Made by a program: the position numbers and the translations under genes. This document shows positions 55,365 through 64,000 of a stretch of 64,000 bases of DNA, piece by piece (position 1 is the first letter of the stretch; every line of letters starts with the position of its first letter). The DNA is from Ruegeria sp. Alg231-54 (lineage in GTDB: Bacteria; Pseudomonadota; Alphaproteobacteria; Rhodobacterales; Rhodobacteraceae), in the NCBI RefSeq assembly GCF_900143525.1, contig NZ_FREZ01000007.1:62001-126000 (forward strand). The letters run 5' to 3'. The notes under the pieces were generated by a model that saw nothing but the letters and a program-made list of their open reading frames with translations, made no database searches and had not been told where the DNA came from.

Positions 55365-55448
55365 CCAGTGGTTCCCTTTGAGCAGTCGAAAGTCATCGCG
55401 TTACCCGTTCGTGCGGCGCCCCCAATGGAGAGGCGCAGCCTCATGCTT

Positions 55449-55718
55449 TCAGACAGGGTCCAGAACCTTGGTCTGGACATGTGCCACGCCACCACGTTCG
55501 TGGTGCATGGCCAACTCTTCGGATTCGATGAAGCTCTGGGCCCGGTCGAGATCGGTGATCTCGAACAACGCGACCGCGTGGTCCTTTCGATCAGGGTCTT
55601 TCCAGATATGGAGGTCGCGGATGCCCGCGGCCTCTCTCATCGGTTTGTCTTCTTCAAACACCTTCAGCCAGACATCAAAGTCGGCCACGTCAGCTTGCCA
55701 GAGTACATGTGTTGCCAT
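55449..55718 (-). CDS. Small dimeric alpha-beta barrel (ABM-like) protein after sucB
   Basis: 89 residues: THVLWQADVADFDVWLKVFE, then EAAGIRDLHIWKDPDRKDHA and VALFEITDLDRAQSFIESEE. The strand-helix-strand order with F/W positions resembles antibiotic-monooxygenase-like dimeric barrels. Activity is not evident. Its ATG is only 2 nt past the sucB stop, so it is co-translated with the TCA genes. Confidence 0.75.
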   Translation of the reverse strand: MATHVLWQADVADFDVWLKVFEEDKPMREAAGIRDLHIWKDPDRKDHAVALFEITDLDRAQSFIESEELAMHHERGGVAHVQTKVLDPV

Positions 55719-55720
55719 GA

Positions 55721-57235
55721 TTACAGATCCATTAGCAGGCGGCGCGGATCTTCCAGCGCCTCTTTCACACGTACAAGGAACGTCACCGCGCCCTTGCCGT
55801 CAACAATCCGGTGGTCATAGGACAGTGCCAGATACATCATCGGGCGGATCTTGATCTCACCATTGATGACCATCGGACGGTCCTGGATCTTGTGCATGCC
55901 AAGGATACCCGACTGTGGCGGGTTCAGGATCGGTGACGACATTAGCGAGCCATAGACACCTCCATTCGAGATGGTGAAGGTGCCGCCCTGCATTTCGGCC
56001 ATGCTCAGTTTGCCGTCGCGGGCGCGCTTGCCCTTTTCGGCGATGGCCTTCTCGATATCCGCGAAGGACATGCTGTCGGCGTCGCGGATGACAGGAACGA
56101 CCAGACCCTGCGGCGTACCGGCGGCCACGCCCATGTGCACGAAGTTCTTGTAGACGATGTCCGTGCCATCGATCTCGGCGTTGACTTCCGGAACCTCTTT
56201 CAGCGCGTGGCAGCACGCCTTGGTGAAGAAGGACATAAAGCCCAGTTTCACGCCGTGCTTTTTTAGGAACAGCTCTTTGTATTCATTGCGCAGGCCCATC
56301 ACCTCGGTCATGTCCACCTCGTTGAAGGTGGTCAGGATTGCCGCGGTGTTCTGTGCATCCTTCAAACGCTTGGCGATGGTTTGGCGCAGGCGGGTCATGC
56401 GCACGCGCTCTTCGCGGGCGGCATCCTGTGCTGCAACCGGTGCCCGAGGCGCTTGCGCTTGCGCTGGGGCGGCCGCCGCAGGTGCCGGGGCTGCAGCCGC
56501 TGTCGCTGCGCGGGCAACATCCTCTTTCATGATCCGACCATCACGACCGGTGCCGGTGACCTGGTCCGCGGAAAAACCGGCCTCTGCCATAGCCTTTTCG
56601 GCGGATGGCGCGTTGGCGATGTCCTTGCCGATGCTTGCTGCTGCTGCGGGGGCTGCCGCCGCAGGTGCTGGAGCGGCGGCGGACCCTGCCGCTGCGCCCG
56701 AAATCACCGCCAGTTTCGCCGACGCCTCGACTGTCGCGCCTTCGGGGGCAACAATTTCTGCCAGAACACCCGCAGCCGGGGCCGGAACCTCGACCGAGAC
56801 CTTGTCGGTTTCCAACTCACACAGCATCTCGTCCTGCGCGACGCTGTCGCCGACCTGTTTGAACCATGTCGAAACGGTCGCTTCGGTCACGGATTCACCC
56901 AAGGTCGGCACCATGACGTCAACACTGCCGCCAGACGCCGCCGGAGTTGCCGCAGCCGCCGGGGCCGGCGCGGCTGCCGGGGCAGGAGCTGCGCCTTCAC
57001 CTGCAACGATGGTGGCCAGCAACGCATCAACGCCAACGGTTTCACCTTCGGCGGCGACGATTTCGCCCATCACGCCAGCGACAGGAGAGGGGACTTCGAC
57101 GGTGACCTTGTCAGTCTCCAACTCACACAACATTTCATCAACCGCGACGGCGTCGCCGGGTTTTTTGAACCATGTCGCAACCGTGGCTTCGGTAACCGAC
57201 TCGCCAAGCGTGGGAACTCGAACTTCAATGGACAT
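55721..57235 (-). CDS. sucB: Dihydrolipoyl succinyltransferase (E2) with two lipoyl domains
   Basis: Core of the 2-oxoglutarate dehydrogenase complex. The 504-residue protein has two lipoyl domains, each with [10 protein letters not shown] and the lipoyl-lysine (about 43 and 147). Ala/Pro-rich linkers separate these from an E3-binding domain ([16 protein letters not shown], then [15 protein letters not shown]) and a catalytic domain ending in [14 protein letters not shown]. coli SucB has one lipoyl domain; two are frequent in this group as I recall. The stop of sucA is 3 nt upstream. Confidence 0.95.
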   Translation of the reverse strand: MSIEVRVPTLGESVTEATVATWFKKPGDAVAVDEMLCELETDKVTVEVPSPVAGVMGEIVAAEGETVGVDALLATIVAGEGAAPAPAAAPAPAAAATPAASGGSVDVMVPTLGESVTEATVSTWFKQVGDSVAQDEMLCELETDKVSVEVPAPAAGVLAEIVAPEGATVEASAKLAVISGAAAGSAAAPAPAAAAPAAAASIGKDIANAPSAEKAMAEAGFSADQVTGTGRDGRIMKEDVARAATAAAAPAPAAAAPAQAQAPRAPVAAQDAAREERVRMTRLRQTIAKRLKDAQNTAAILTTFNEVDMTEVMGLRNEYKELFLKKHGVKLGFMSFFTKACCHALKEVPEVNAEIDGTDIVYKNFVHMGVAAGTPQGLVVPVIRDADSMSFADIEKAIAEKGKRARDGKLSMAEMQGGTFTISNGGVYGSLMSSPILNPPQSGILGMHKIQDRPMVINGEIKIRPMMYLALSYDHRIVDGKGAVTFLVRVKEALEDPRRLLMDL

Positions 57236-57238
57236 CGA

Positions 57239-60196
57239 TTATTTTCCTTCAATGCTCAGCGCTTCGTCGACTAGCGCTGCTTGTTGGGCTTTGTGTTGGC
57301 TGGCCAGACCCGTCGCGGGAGAAGCCGATGTGGAGCGGCCGACATAACGTGGCCGAGTGTGCTTGGCGCCGATGCGGGTCAGAACCCATTCGATATTCGG
57401 TTCGATAAAAGTCCAGGCACCCTGGTTCTTGGGTTCTTCCTGGCACCAGATCATTTCGGCACCCTTAAAGCGCTCAAGCTCGTTGATCAGCGAATGCGCC
57501 GGGAAGGGATAGAACTGCTCAATCCGCATCAGATAGACGTCGTCGATGCCGCGCTCGTCGCGTTCTTCGAGCAGATCGTAGTAGACCTTGCCGGAACACA
57601 TCACCACGCGTTTGACCTTGTCGTCCTTGACCAGCTTGGTGTCCGAGTTTCCGTGTTGTGCATCGTCCCACAGCACGCGGTGGAAGCTTGAACCGGTGGT
57701 GAACTCTTCTGCTGTGCTGACTGCCAGCTTGTGGCGCAGTAACGATTTGGGCGTCACCAGGATCAGCGGCTTGCGGAAGGTCCGGTGCAGCTGACGGCGC
57801 AGGATGTGGAAATAGTTCGCAGGGGTCGTGCAGTTGGCCACGATCCAATTGTCCTGGCCACACATCTGCAGGAACCGTTCCAGACGCGCTGACGAGTGTT
57901 CAGGCCCCTGACCTTCGAAGCCGTGTGGCAACAGGCAAACCAGACCAGACATGCGCAGCCATTTGCTTTCGCCCGAGCTGATGAACTGGTCGAACATGAT
58001 CTGTGCGCCGTTGGCGAAATCACCAAACTGCGCTTCCCACAGGGTCAGTGCATTTGGTTCCGCCAGTGAGAATCCATATTCAAAGCCCAGCACCGCATAT
58101 TCGCTGAGCATCGAGTCGATTACATCGTATTTCGACTGGCCCTCACGAATGTTGTTCAGCGGATAGTACCGTTCTTCAGTTTCCTGATGTATGAAACCCG
58201 AGTGACGCTGACTGAACGTCCCGCGCGTCGCATCCTGCCCTGAAAGGCGCACCGGATAGCCTTCGGTCAGCAGCGAGCCAAAGGCCAGAGCCTCACCAGT
58301 CGCCCAGTCAAACCCTTTGCCGCTGTCGAACATCTGTTTCTTTTGATCCAGAAGACGCGAGACGGTACGGTGCACTGCGATATCTGCTGGTGTGTGGCTC
58401 AGCGCGTTGCCAATCTGCGCCAGCGTTTCCGGTTTAATTGCCGTGTCGCCGCGGACATATTCATCTTTGTTCTTGTCCAGATGCGACCAGCGCCCGTCCA
58501 GCCAGTCAGCCTTGTTGGGCTTATAGTCTTTGCCCGCCTCGAACTCATCATTCAGATGCGCCTGGAAGGCGGCCTTCATATCCTCGATTTCGCCTTCGGG
58601 GATAAGGCCGTCTTTCACGAGACGCTCGGTGTACAGCGACAGCGTGGTCTTATGCGTCTTGATCTTCTTGTACATGATCGGGTTGGTGAACATGGGCTCA
58701 TCGCCCTCGTTATGTCCGAACCGGCGATAGCAGAAGATGTCGATGACCACGTCCTTGTGGAACTTCTGCCGGAATTCGGTCGCAACCTTGGCGGCATGCG
58801 TTACCGCCTCGGGATCGTCGCCATTCACGTGGAAAATCGGTGCCTCAACCATTAGGGCTATATCGGTGGGGTAGGGGCTGGAGCGGCTGAAATGCGGCGC
58901 GGTGGTAAAGCCAATCTGGTTGTTCACCACGATATGCATCGTGCCGCCGGTCTTATGACCCTTAAGGCCGGACAGGCCAAAGCCTTCGGCGACAACACCT
59001 TGACCCGCAAAGGCCGCATCGCCGTGCAGCAGGATGCCCATCACCTTGGTCCGGTCTTCGTCACCCAACTGATCCTGTTTGGCGCGAACCTTGCCCAGAA
59101 CAACCGGGTTCACAGCCTCAAGGTGTGAGGGGTTTGCAGTCAGCGACAGATGGACACTGTTGCCATTGAATTCACGGTCGCTGGACGCGCCGAGGTGGTA
59201 TTTCACATCGCCGGAACCATCCACATCTTCGGGTTTGAAGCTGCCGCCCTGGAACTCGTTGAAGATGGCGCGATAGGGCTTGCGCATCACGTTGGCCAGA
59301 ATGTTCAGGCGACCCCGGTGAGGCATGCCGATGACGATGTCGCTGACACCCAGAGCACCGCCGCGCTTGATGATCTGCTCCATCGCGGGGATCAAGGCTT
59401 CGCCGCCGTCCAGACCGAAGCGCTTGGTGCCCATGTATTTAACGTGCAGGAACTTCTCGAAGCCTTCGGCCTCGACCATTTTGTTCAGAATCGCCTTGCG
59501 GCCTTCCTTGGTGAACTGGATTTCCTTGCCATATCCTTCGATCCGTTCTTTCAGCCAAGCGGCTTCTTCCGGATTTGAGATATGCATGTACTGCAGCGCG
59601 AACGTGCCGCAATAGGTCCGTTTTACGATCTCGACAATCTGGCGCATGCTGGCCATCTGCAAACCCAGCACGTTGTCGATAAAGATCGGACGGTCCATGT
59701 CGGCTTCGGTAAAGCCATACGTTCTGGGGTCCAATTCCGGGTGGGTGCTGGCGGCCCGCATGCCCAACGGGTCCAGATTAGCAGCCAGATGGCCCCGGAT
59801 ACGATAAGCCCGGATCAACATCAACGCCCGCAGACTGTCCAGCACCGCGCGTTTGATCTGGTCTTCGCTGACCTGAACACCCTTGGCCACGGCCTTGTCC
59901 TTGATCTTATCGCCCGCGGCCTTGGCGTCGATTTCGGCCCATTCACCCGTCAATGCACCAGTCAGATCATCCGTCGGCATCGGAGGCCAGTCGGTCCGCG
60001 CCCAGGACGGCCCTTCGGCCTCGCGCTGGACGTCCGGCGTGGCGTCGCCCATTGCCCCGAAAAACTCGACCCAGGCCGCATCTACTGCGTTCGGGTCCTT
60101 GGCGTACTGGGCATAAAGCTGCTCCAGATATTCAGCATTATGCCCCTGCATAAAGCTTGAGGCATGAAAGGCAGAGTTGGGCGTGTGTTCGGTCAT
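57239..60196 (-). CDS. sucA: 2-oxoglutarate dehydrogenase E1
   Basis: Thiamine diphosphate enzyme that decarboxylates 2-oxoglutarate and loads succinyl on E2. The 985-residue protein starts MTEHTPNSAFHASSFMQGHN, followed by the E2-binding N-terminal stretch ending AEYLEQLYAQYAKDPNAVD. It has IGMPHRGRLNILANVMRKP, HGDAAFAGQGVVAEGFGLSG (ThDP/Mg site), YRRFGHNEGDEPMFTNP, and LPHGFEGQGPEHSSARLERF. The frame is open 23 codons upstream through the DUF805 gene; the ATG chosen overlaps that gene's stop by 4 nt. Confidence 0.96.
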   Translation of the reverse strand: MTEHTPNSAFHASSFMQGHNAEYLEQLYAQYAKDPNAVDAAWVEFFGAMGDATPDVQREAEGPSWARTDWPPMPTDDLTGALTGEWAEIDAKAAGDKIKDKAVAKGVQVSEDQIKRAVLDSLRALMLIRAYRIRGHLAANLDPLGMRAASTHPELDPRTYGFTEADMDRPIFIDNVLGLQMASMRQIVEIVKRTYCGTFALQYMHISNPEEAAWLKERIEGYGKEIQFTKEGRKAILNKMVEAEGFEKFLHVKYMGTKRFGLDGGEALIPAMEQIIKRGGALGVSDIVIGMPHRGRLNILANVMRKPYRAIFNEFQGGSFKPEDVDGSGDVKYHLGASSDREFNGNSVHLSLTANPSHLEAVNPVVLGKVRAKQDQLGDEDRTKVMGILLHGDAAFAGQGVVAEGFGLSGLKGHKTGGTMHIVVNNQIGFTTAPHFSRSSPYPTDIALMVEAPIFHVNGDDPEAVTHAAKVATEFRQKFHKDVVIDIFCYRRFGHNEGDEPMFTNPIMYKKIKTHKTTLSLYTERLVKDGLIPEGEIEDMKAAFQAHLNDEFEAGKDYKPNKADWLDGRWSHLDKNKDEYVRGDTAIKPETLAQIGNALSHTPADIAVHRTVSRLLDQKKQMFDSGKGFDWATGEALAFGSLLTEGYPVRLSGQDATRGTFSQRHSGFIHQETEERYYPLNNIREGQSKYDVIDSMLSEYAVLGFEYGFSLAEPNALTLWEAQFGDFANGAQIMFDQFISSGESKWLRMSGLVCLLPHGFEGQGPEHSSARLERFLQMCGQDNWIVANCTTPANYFHILRRQLHRTFRKPLILVTPKSLLRHKLAVSTAEEFTTGSSFHRVLWDDAQHGNSDTKLVKDDKVKRVVMCSGKVYYDLLEERDERGIDDVYLMRIEQFYPFPAHSLINELERFKGAEMIWCQEEPKNQGAWTFIEPNIEWVLTRIGAKHTRPRYVGRSTSASPATGLASQHKAQQAALVDEALSIEGK

Positions 60197-60735
60197 TGGG
60201 CTACCTCTGTTGGGTTGGGACCGTATTGGTTGGTGCCTGGCTGGCTGGGGCGGGTCAGCCACCACAGAACCAGGAGGGGCGACACAAACAAAACAAGCAG
60301 TGTCGGAATGACGATTAGCAGCGTGGCGCGGGTGAACAGGATGTCCAGACTGCCACCATGCTGGAAATGAGATGCGAGTCCGATGCCGAAAATCAGCACC
60401 GCAAACGCGCCGACAATCAACAGGATCGGAAGCAAGGCGAAAAACCCGCTGCGCCCGGTGTCATGCATCCGTCGCCACGCGACGGCCAGATGCGGGATGA
60501 ACACGATCAAGCCTACGATGCTTTGCACCGGCTGGTTGGACGTTGCAGTGACTTGTTTGATTTCATCGGTCTGCGTCGTGGCAACCTGTGCGAAGAACTG
60601 CCAATCGATGACCCCGGCGATAAAGCTCCAGATCACGATGAACAGGAAAAAGAACCAGTATTCGGGCCGCGAGGCGCGACCCGAGAAGGTGAAGAACTTG
60701 GCGAAACAGGTGCGGATGGCGTCAGAGAAGGTCAT
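60193..60735 (-). CDS. DUF805 membrane protein coupled to sucA
   Basis: A 180-residue protein with the DUF805 opening SDAIRTCFAKFFTFSGRASR, PEYWFFFLFIVIWSF, and about four helices. The IPHLAVAWRRMHDTGRSGFF signature lies near 100-120. DUF805 function is unknown. It overlaps sucA by 4 nt downstream and its paralogue by 4 nt upstream, so all three are translated as one unit. Confidence 0.85.
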   Translation of the reverse strand: MTFSDAIRTCFAKFFTFSGRASRPEYWFFFLFIVIWSFIAGVIDWQFFAQVATTQTDEIKQVTATSNQPVQSIVGLIVFIPHLAVAWRRMHDTGRSGFFALLPILLIVGAFAVLIFGIGLASHFQHGGSLDILFTRATLLIVIPTLLVLFVSPLLVLWWLTRPSQPGTNQYGPNPTEVAQ

Positions 60736-61229
60736 GCGGGCACATCTCCACATGGCACGCCAAATCGATTACTCTTGGGCTCAGACGCAACAAGCATCAT
60801 TCCTACGATGTTTGCTGTTACCATCACACTCGCTACGAGTGCCGCCAGAAAAACTGGCCCTAGGGTCAGGTATGCTAAGATCAGCCACAAAATCGGCCCA
60901 CCTATCAGCAAACTAAACCCCAAGAAGACCTGATATCCGAGCCAGACGAGGATAATCAATAGGAAAGGATACACGGCCTGGTGACCCTCTTCGCCAGTAT
61001 CCTGTAGCCGTCGGCTCATAGCAGAGAGCAAAGGGAGAAAGGCCACCATCACCAAAAGCAACTGCCCAATTCCCCAGCTCAAGGAAACGCTCCATTCAAG
61101 GTTCATTGCTACAGCTACGGGCAGCATAGTGGCCACTGGCGCGAACCACCAAAACTCGGCGCGGGGAGCCCTGCCCGAGAAGACGAGCGCTTTTCGAAAA
61201 CCAAACGATATGGCTTGTTTAGGTCCCAT
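60732..61229 (-). CDS. Second DUF805 membrane protein, upstream paralogue
   Basis: 165 residues with KQAISFGFRKALVFSGRAPR, AEFWWFAPVATMLPVAV and the LPLLSAMSRRLQDTGEEGHQ signature. It has about four helices and the same layout as the next gene, so the two look like a tandem duplication that has diverged. The start is the ATG after CAGGATGG; another ATG lies three codons upstream. It follows sucD by 122 nt with no clear terminator between. Confidence 0.8.
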   Translation of the reverse strand: MGPKQAISFGFRKALVFSGRAPRAEFWWFAPVATMLPVAVAMNLEWSVSLSWGIGQLLLVMVAFLPLLSAMSRRLQDTGEEGHQAVYPFLLIILVWLGYQVFLGFSLLIGGPILWLILAYLTLGPVFLAALVASVMVTANIVGMMLVASEPKSNRFGVPCGDVPA

Positions 61230-61351
61230 CAAGGCCATCCTGCCCAGCGACACTGCCAGGCAGCGCCCGACCGCTCCAATGGGCGGGCGCTTCGCACCCA
61301 CCCGCGTTCGGGCGTTGACCTGAGCACATATGCGCCATGGGCAATCACTGC

Positions 61352-62233
61352 TTACCCAATCGCTTCCAGCACAGCCTCACCCAGCTGCGCCGGGCTTTCG
61401 GCCACGACGATACCGGCACTGCGCATGGCTTCGATCTTGTCCTCGGCACCGCCTTTGCCGCCGGCGACAATCGCGCCCGCGTGGCCCATACGGCGGCCCG
61501 GAGGAGCCGTGCGACCCGCGATAAAACCAGCAGTCGGTTTAGAACGGCCCTTCTTGGCCTCATCCGCCAAGAACTGCGCGGCTTCTTCCTCGGCCGAGCC
61601 ACCGATCTCACCGATCATGATGATTGAGTGGGTTTCGTCATCCGCCAGAAACCATTCCAGCACGTCGATATGCTCAGTCCCTTTGATCGGGTCACCGCCG
61701 ATGCCCACACAGGTGGACTGACCCAAGCCTACGTCTGTTGTCTGTTTCACAGCTTCATAAGTAAGCGTACCCGAGCGGGAAACGACACCCACGCTCCCGC
61801 GTTTGTGAATATGGCCGGGCATGATGCCGATCTTGCAGGCGTCGGGCGTGATCACACCAGGGCAGTTCGGCCCGATCAGGCGCGAGTTCGAGCCTTCTAG
61901 CGCCCGCTTCACCTTCATCATGTCCAGAACCGGGATGCCTTCGGTGATGCAGACGATCACTTCCATCTCGGCATCAATCGCTTCGAGGATCGAGTCCGCT
62001 GCAAACGGCGGCGGCACATAGATCACGCTGGCATTGGCTTCGGTCACATGCTTGGCCTCGTGGACCGAGTTGAACACGGGCAGGTCAAGATGGGTCATCC
62101 CGCCTTTGCCGGGGGTCACGCCGCCGACCATCTTGGTGCCATACGCGATGGCCTGTTCGCTGTGGAATGTGCCCTGCGAGCCAGTAAAGCCCTGACAGAT
62201 CACTTTGGTATTTTCGTCGATGAGGACTGCCAT
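61352..62233 (-). CDS. sucD: Succinate-CoA ligase, alpha subunit
   Basis: Makes succinate and ATP or GTP from succinyl-CoA. The 293-residue protein has the CoA site [38 protein letters not shown], the [16 protein letters not shown] loop, and the phospho-histidine in [20 protein letters not shown] (about 248). It lies 83 nt after sucC on the same strand. Confidence 0.96.
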   Translation of the reverse strand: MAVLIDENTKVICQGFTGSQGTFHSEQAIAYGTKMVGGVTPGKGGMTHLDLPVFNSVHEAKHVTEANASVIYVPPPFAADSILEAIDAEMEVIVCITEGIPVLDMMKVKRALEGSNSRLIGPNCPGVITPDACKIGIMPGHIHKRGSVGVVSRSGTLTYEAVKQTTDVGLGQSTCVGIGGDPIKGTEHIDVLEWFLADDETHSIIMIGEIGGSAEEEAAQFLADEAKKGRSKPTAGFIAGRTAPPGRRMGHAGAIVAGGKGGAEDKIEAMRSAGIVVAESPAQLGEAVLEAIG

Positions 62234-62316
62234 TTGGCATTCTCCTGTTTTAAGCGGGCCTGAGCCTGCCTGAATTCGTCGGAAAGGTGGGCAAATCCCA
62301 CCCCACGGAATTGGGA

Positions 62317-63510
62317 TTAGCCTTTGACGGCCTTCACGATCTTCTCGGCACCGTCTTTCAGGTTGTCCGCTGCGATCACGTCCAGGCCAGAGGTGTTGAT
62401 GATCTCTTTGCCCTTCTCAACGTTCGTGCCTTCCAGACGCACGACCAGCGGAACCTTGAGGCCGACCTCTTTCACCGCAGCGACAACGCCCTCGGCGATG
62501 ACGTCACAGCGCATGATGCCGCCGAAGATGTTGACCAGGATGCCTTTGACCTGCGGGTCAGAGGTGATGATCTTGAACGCCTCGGTCACTTTCTCTTTGG
62601 TGGCGCCACCGCCCACGTCGAGGAAGTTGGCAGGCTCAGCCCCATACAGCTTGATGATGTCCATGGTCGCCATCGCCAGGCCGGCACCGTTGACCATGCA
62701 GCCGATCTCACCATCCAGTGCGATGTAGTTCAGGTCGTACTTAGAGGCTTCCAATTCCTTGGGGTCTTCCTCGGTTGTGTCGCGCAGCTCGGCGATATCG
62801 GGGTGGCGGTAAACCGCGTTACCGTCAAAGCCGACCTTGGCGTCCAGCACCTTGAGGTCGCCCTTGTCGGACACGATCAGCGGGTTGATTTCCAGCATCT
62901 CCATGTCCTTCTCGACGAAGGCGGCGTACAGCTGGCTCATCAGTTTGACGCACTGTTTGACCTGCGTGCCCTCCAGCCCCAGCGAAAAGGCGATGCGGCG
63001 GCCATGATAGGGCTGATAGCCTGTTGCCGGATCGACCGAGAAGGACAGGATTTTCTCGGGCGTTGCAGCAGCAACCTCTTCAATGTCCATGCCACCTTCT
63101 GTGGAGCAGACGAACGAGATGCGGCTGGTCTGGCGATCCACCAGCAGGGCAAGGTACAGTTCACGTTCGATGCCGGAACCGGCTTCGATGTAGATGCGGT
63201 TGACTTGCTTGCCCGCGGGGCCGGTTTGATGCGTGACCAGCGTACGGCCCAGCATCTTCTTGGCTTCCTCGGATGCTTCTTCCACCGACTTGGTCAGACG
63301 AACACCGCCTTTTTCACCGGCGTCAGCCTCTTTGAAGGAGCCCTTGCCGCGACCACCCGCGTGGATCTGTGCTTTGACAACCCAGAGCGGGCCATCCAGT
63401 TCACCGGCTGCGGATTTGGCTTCCTCAGCGCGCAGTACCGCGCGACCTTCGGAGACCGGAGCGCCATAGCTGCGAAGAAGCGCTTTGGCCTGATATTCGT
63501 GAATGTTCAT
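62317..63510 (-). CDS. sucC: Succinate-CoA ligase, beta subunit
   Basis: The 397-residue ATP-grasp subunit begins [20 protein letters not shown], has [20 protein letters not shown] (nucleotide loop, about 44-63), [20 protein letters not shown] (metal ligands) and [20 protein letters not shown]. It partners SucD. The start was set at MNIHEYQ; the longer open frame lacks similarity. The 363-nt upstream gap has two GTGATCAC sites and separates it from mdh. Confidence 0.96.
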   Translation of the reverse strand: MNIHEYQAKALLRSYGAPVSEGRAVLRAEEAKSAAGELDGPLWVVKAQIHAGGRGKGSFKEADAGEKGGVRLTKSVEEASEEAKKMLGRTLVTHQTGPAGKQVNRIYIEAGSGIERELYLALLVDRQTSRISFVCSTEGGMDIEEVAAATPEKILSFSVDPATGYQPYHGRRIAFSLGLEGTQVKQCVKLMSQLYAAFVEKDMEMLEINPLIVSDKGDLKVLDAKVGFDGNAVYRHPDIAELRDTTEEDPKELEASKYDLNYIALDGEIGCMVNGAGLAMATMDIIKLYGAEPANFLDVGGGATKEKVTEAFKIITSDPQVKGILVNIFGGIMRCDVIAEGVVAAVKEVGLKVPLVVRLEGTNVEKGKEIINTSGLDVIAADNLKDGAEKIVKAVKG

Positions 63511-63615
63511 CGAAACTGTCCTGTCTGACTGCGTTACACCGTTATAGGGGGGGCTAGGGGGCAAGTTTAAAGGGTTTTTTGACAGGGAAGCAGTTTTTCA
63601 CGAAGATTTTCATTA

Positions 63616-63650
63616 TTTGTGATCACGGTTTTTTTAGGTGTGATCACAAA
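63616..63650. promoter_or_regulatory. Double GTGATCAC operator-like element upstream of sucC
   Basis: TTTGTGATCAC (63616-63626) and GTGATCACAAA (63640-63650) are perfect inverted copies. Each contains the self-palindrome GTGATCAC, and the two palindromes are 21 bp apart, two helix turns. This spacing suits two regulator dimers on one DNA face. The TGTGATCACA core recalls Crp/Fnr- or GntR-type sites, but I cannot name the regulator. Confidence 0.55.
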
Positions 63651-63822
63651 AGGCAATGAAGGTCACCCCTTTGATTCGTCGTCGGTGACGGCCTTTAGAA
63701 TAAAGAGAGAATTCAGCTAGCGCTAAACCCAGCCGGTTTGCCGAGACGGTGGATTCAAACGTCTACATGGCAGCTGTGCCGGTGACATGTCGATTCAATG
63801 GCGCCGTAATCGTCCAAAGAAA

Positions 63823-63851
63823 AACCCGGCTCACCAATGGTGAGCCGGGTT
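63823..63851. terminator. Terminator after mdh
   Basis: AACCCGGCTCACCA and TGGTGAGCCGGGTT form a 14-bp perfect stem with a very tight turn. On the minus strand it is followed by TTCTTTGG. It lies about 22 nt past the mdh stop and isolates mdh from sucC. Confidence 0.85.
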
Positions 63852-63873
63852 CTGAATTACCGCTGCAGAGGGA

Positions 63874-64000
63874 TCAGGCCAGCGAGCCGTCGATGCCCTT
63901 GCACGCTTCGATCAGGCCTTTGACGGCGTTGACCGAATTGTCGAACCCGGCTTGTTCGTCTTCGTTCAGCTTGATGTCGACGATCCGTTCGACACCACCG
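63874..64000 (-). CDS. mdh: Malate dehydrogenase, C-terminal part (runs off the window edge)
   Basis: The last 41 residues read [20 protein letters not shown], then [20 protein letters not shown], ending in A. This is the C-terminal helix of the bacterial LDH-like malate dehydrogenase, which oxidises malate to oxaloacetate. Gene order mdh-sucC-sucD-sucA-sucB supports the call. The active-site part lies outside the window. Confidence 0.85.
   Translation of the reverse strand, partial: GGVERIVDIKLNEDEQAGFDNSVNAVKGLIEACKGIDGSLA

Larger units (their letters stand above)
63511..63873. other. 363-nt gap between mdh and sucC
   Basis: No gene is supported here. It holds the mdh terminator (63823-63851), the double GTGATCAC element (63616-63650) and, near 63541-63560, a G-rich run just before the sucC leader. 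I found no convincing -35/-10 pair for sucC. Confidence 0.6.

Noticed and set aside
56157..57347. Plus-strand frame of 396 codons rich in Ala and Gly
   Set aside because: It mirrors the repetitive lipoyl and linker regions of sucB and is not a plausible protein.
61230..61351. Hairpin GCGCCCG/CGGGCGC between sucD and the first DUF805 gene as a terminator
   Set aside because: No T-run follows on the minus strand and the loop is long; read-through to the DUF805-sucA genes is more likely.
62287..63528. Long open frame of 413 codons on the plus strand
   Set aside because: It is antisense to sucC throughout. The protein has no family signs, and its open frame follows from codon bias of the real gene.
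1..64000. Mobile elements, CRISPR arrays, phage genes, tRNA or rRNA genes
   Set aside because: I looked for transposase and integrase motifs, direct-repeat arrays and cloverleaf sequences and saw none. This was reading by eye, so a short RNA could be missed.

Overview
The window is a gene-dense, roughly 60% GC piece of an alphaproteobacterial chromosome, most probably from the Roseobacter group of the Rhodobacteraceae. This rests on gene content and order as I know them for the group: pyrB and pyrC separated by two small membrane-protein genes, a 44-residue aa3-oxidase subunit IV, a TIGR02302-type protein after lysA, phaA/phaB transcribed separately, and an mdh-sucC-sucD-sucA-sucB-lpdA TCA block. 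Nearly everything is housekeeping. I see no insertion sequence, prophage, CRISPR array, integrase, tRNA or rRNA, and codon use looks uniform.

Layout. 1-2010 (minus): pyrimidine synthesis (pyrB, two membrane proteins, start of pyrC). 2061-5278: a secreted six-module cysteine-repeat protein, divergent from uracil-DNA glycosylase, a phosphoesterase, a LysE-type exporter and moaB. 5385-10243: an RND efflux pair. 10240-16474: NUDIX, DsbD-like, YqgE, TsaC, an acyl-CoA dehydrogenase with an MBL hydrolase, and a DUF6173 protein. 16539-19778: membrane-anchored glycerophosphodiesterase, a secreted PLA2-like protein, oxidase subunit IV and a papain-like lipoprotein. 19767-25270: azlCD, then a molybdenum block (fdhD, mobA, mobB, moeA). 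25271-27914: membrane protein, greA, and a SoxR/VOC pair with a recognisable SoxR box. 28050-36674: ETF-QO, TPR protein, ispE, polyprenyl synthase, a trmN6-like methyltransferase, small proteins, DMT exporter and LysR. 36754-39856: phaB, phaA and an EAL protein. 39960-45785: small membrane proteins, sterol-desaturase-like enzyme, TlpA, argH, two tiny lipoproteins and lysA. 45822-52193: TIGR02302 protein, zinc-ribbon protein, ftsEX, plsC and a PPOX flavoprotein. 52202-53476: a TetR/oxidoreductase pair with three operator palindromes. 53497-64000 (minus): the TCA block, ending in the 3' end of mdh.

How the genes work together. mdh, sucCD, sucA, sucB and lpdA cover the lower TCA cycle. Two DUF805 membrane proteins sit inside that block and overlap sucA. 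fdhD, mobA, mobB, moeA and the separate moaB serve molybdenum cofactor. The acyl-CoA dehydrogenase would feed electrons through ETF to the ETF-QO at 28050. phaA and phaB make the PHB precursor, and a CTGC-N4-GCAG site before phaA suggests PhaR control.

I found no clearly new multi-gene system. The best leads are the cysteine-repeat protein, the PLA2-like protein beside the glycerophosphodiesterase, the SoxR box, the triple TetR operator, and the DUF805 pair in the TCA block.
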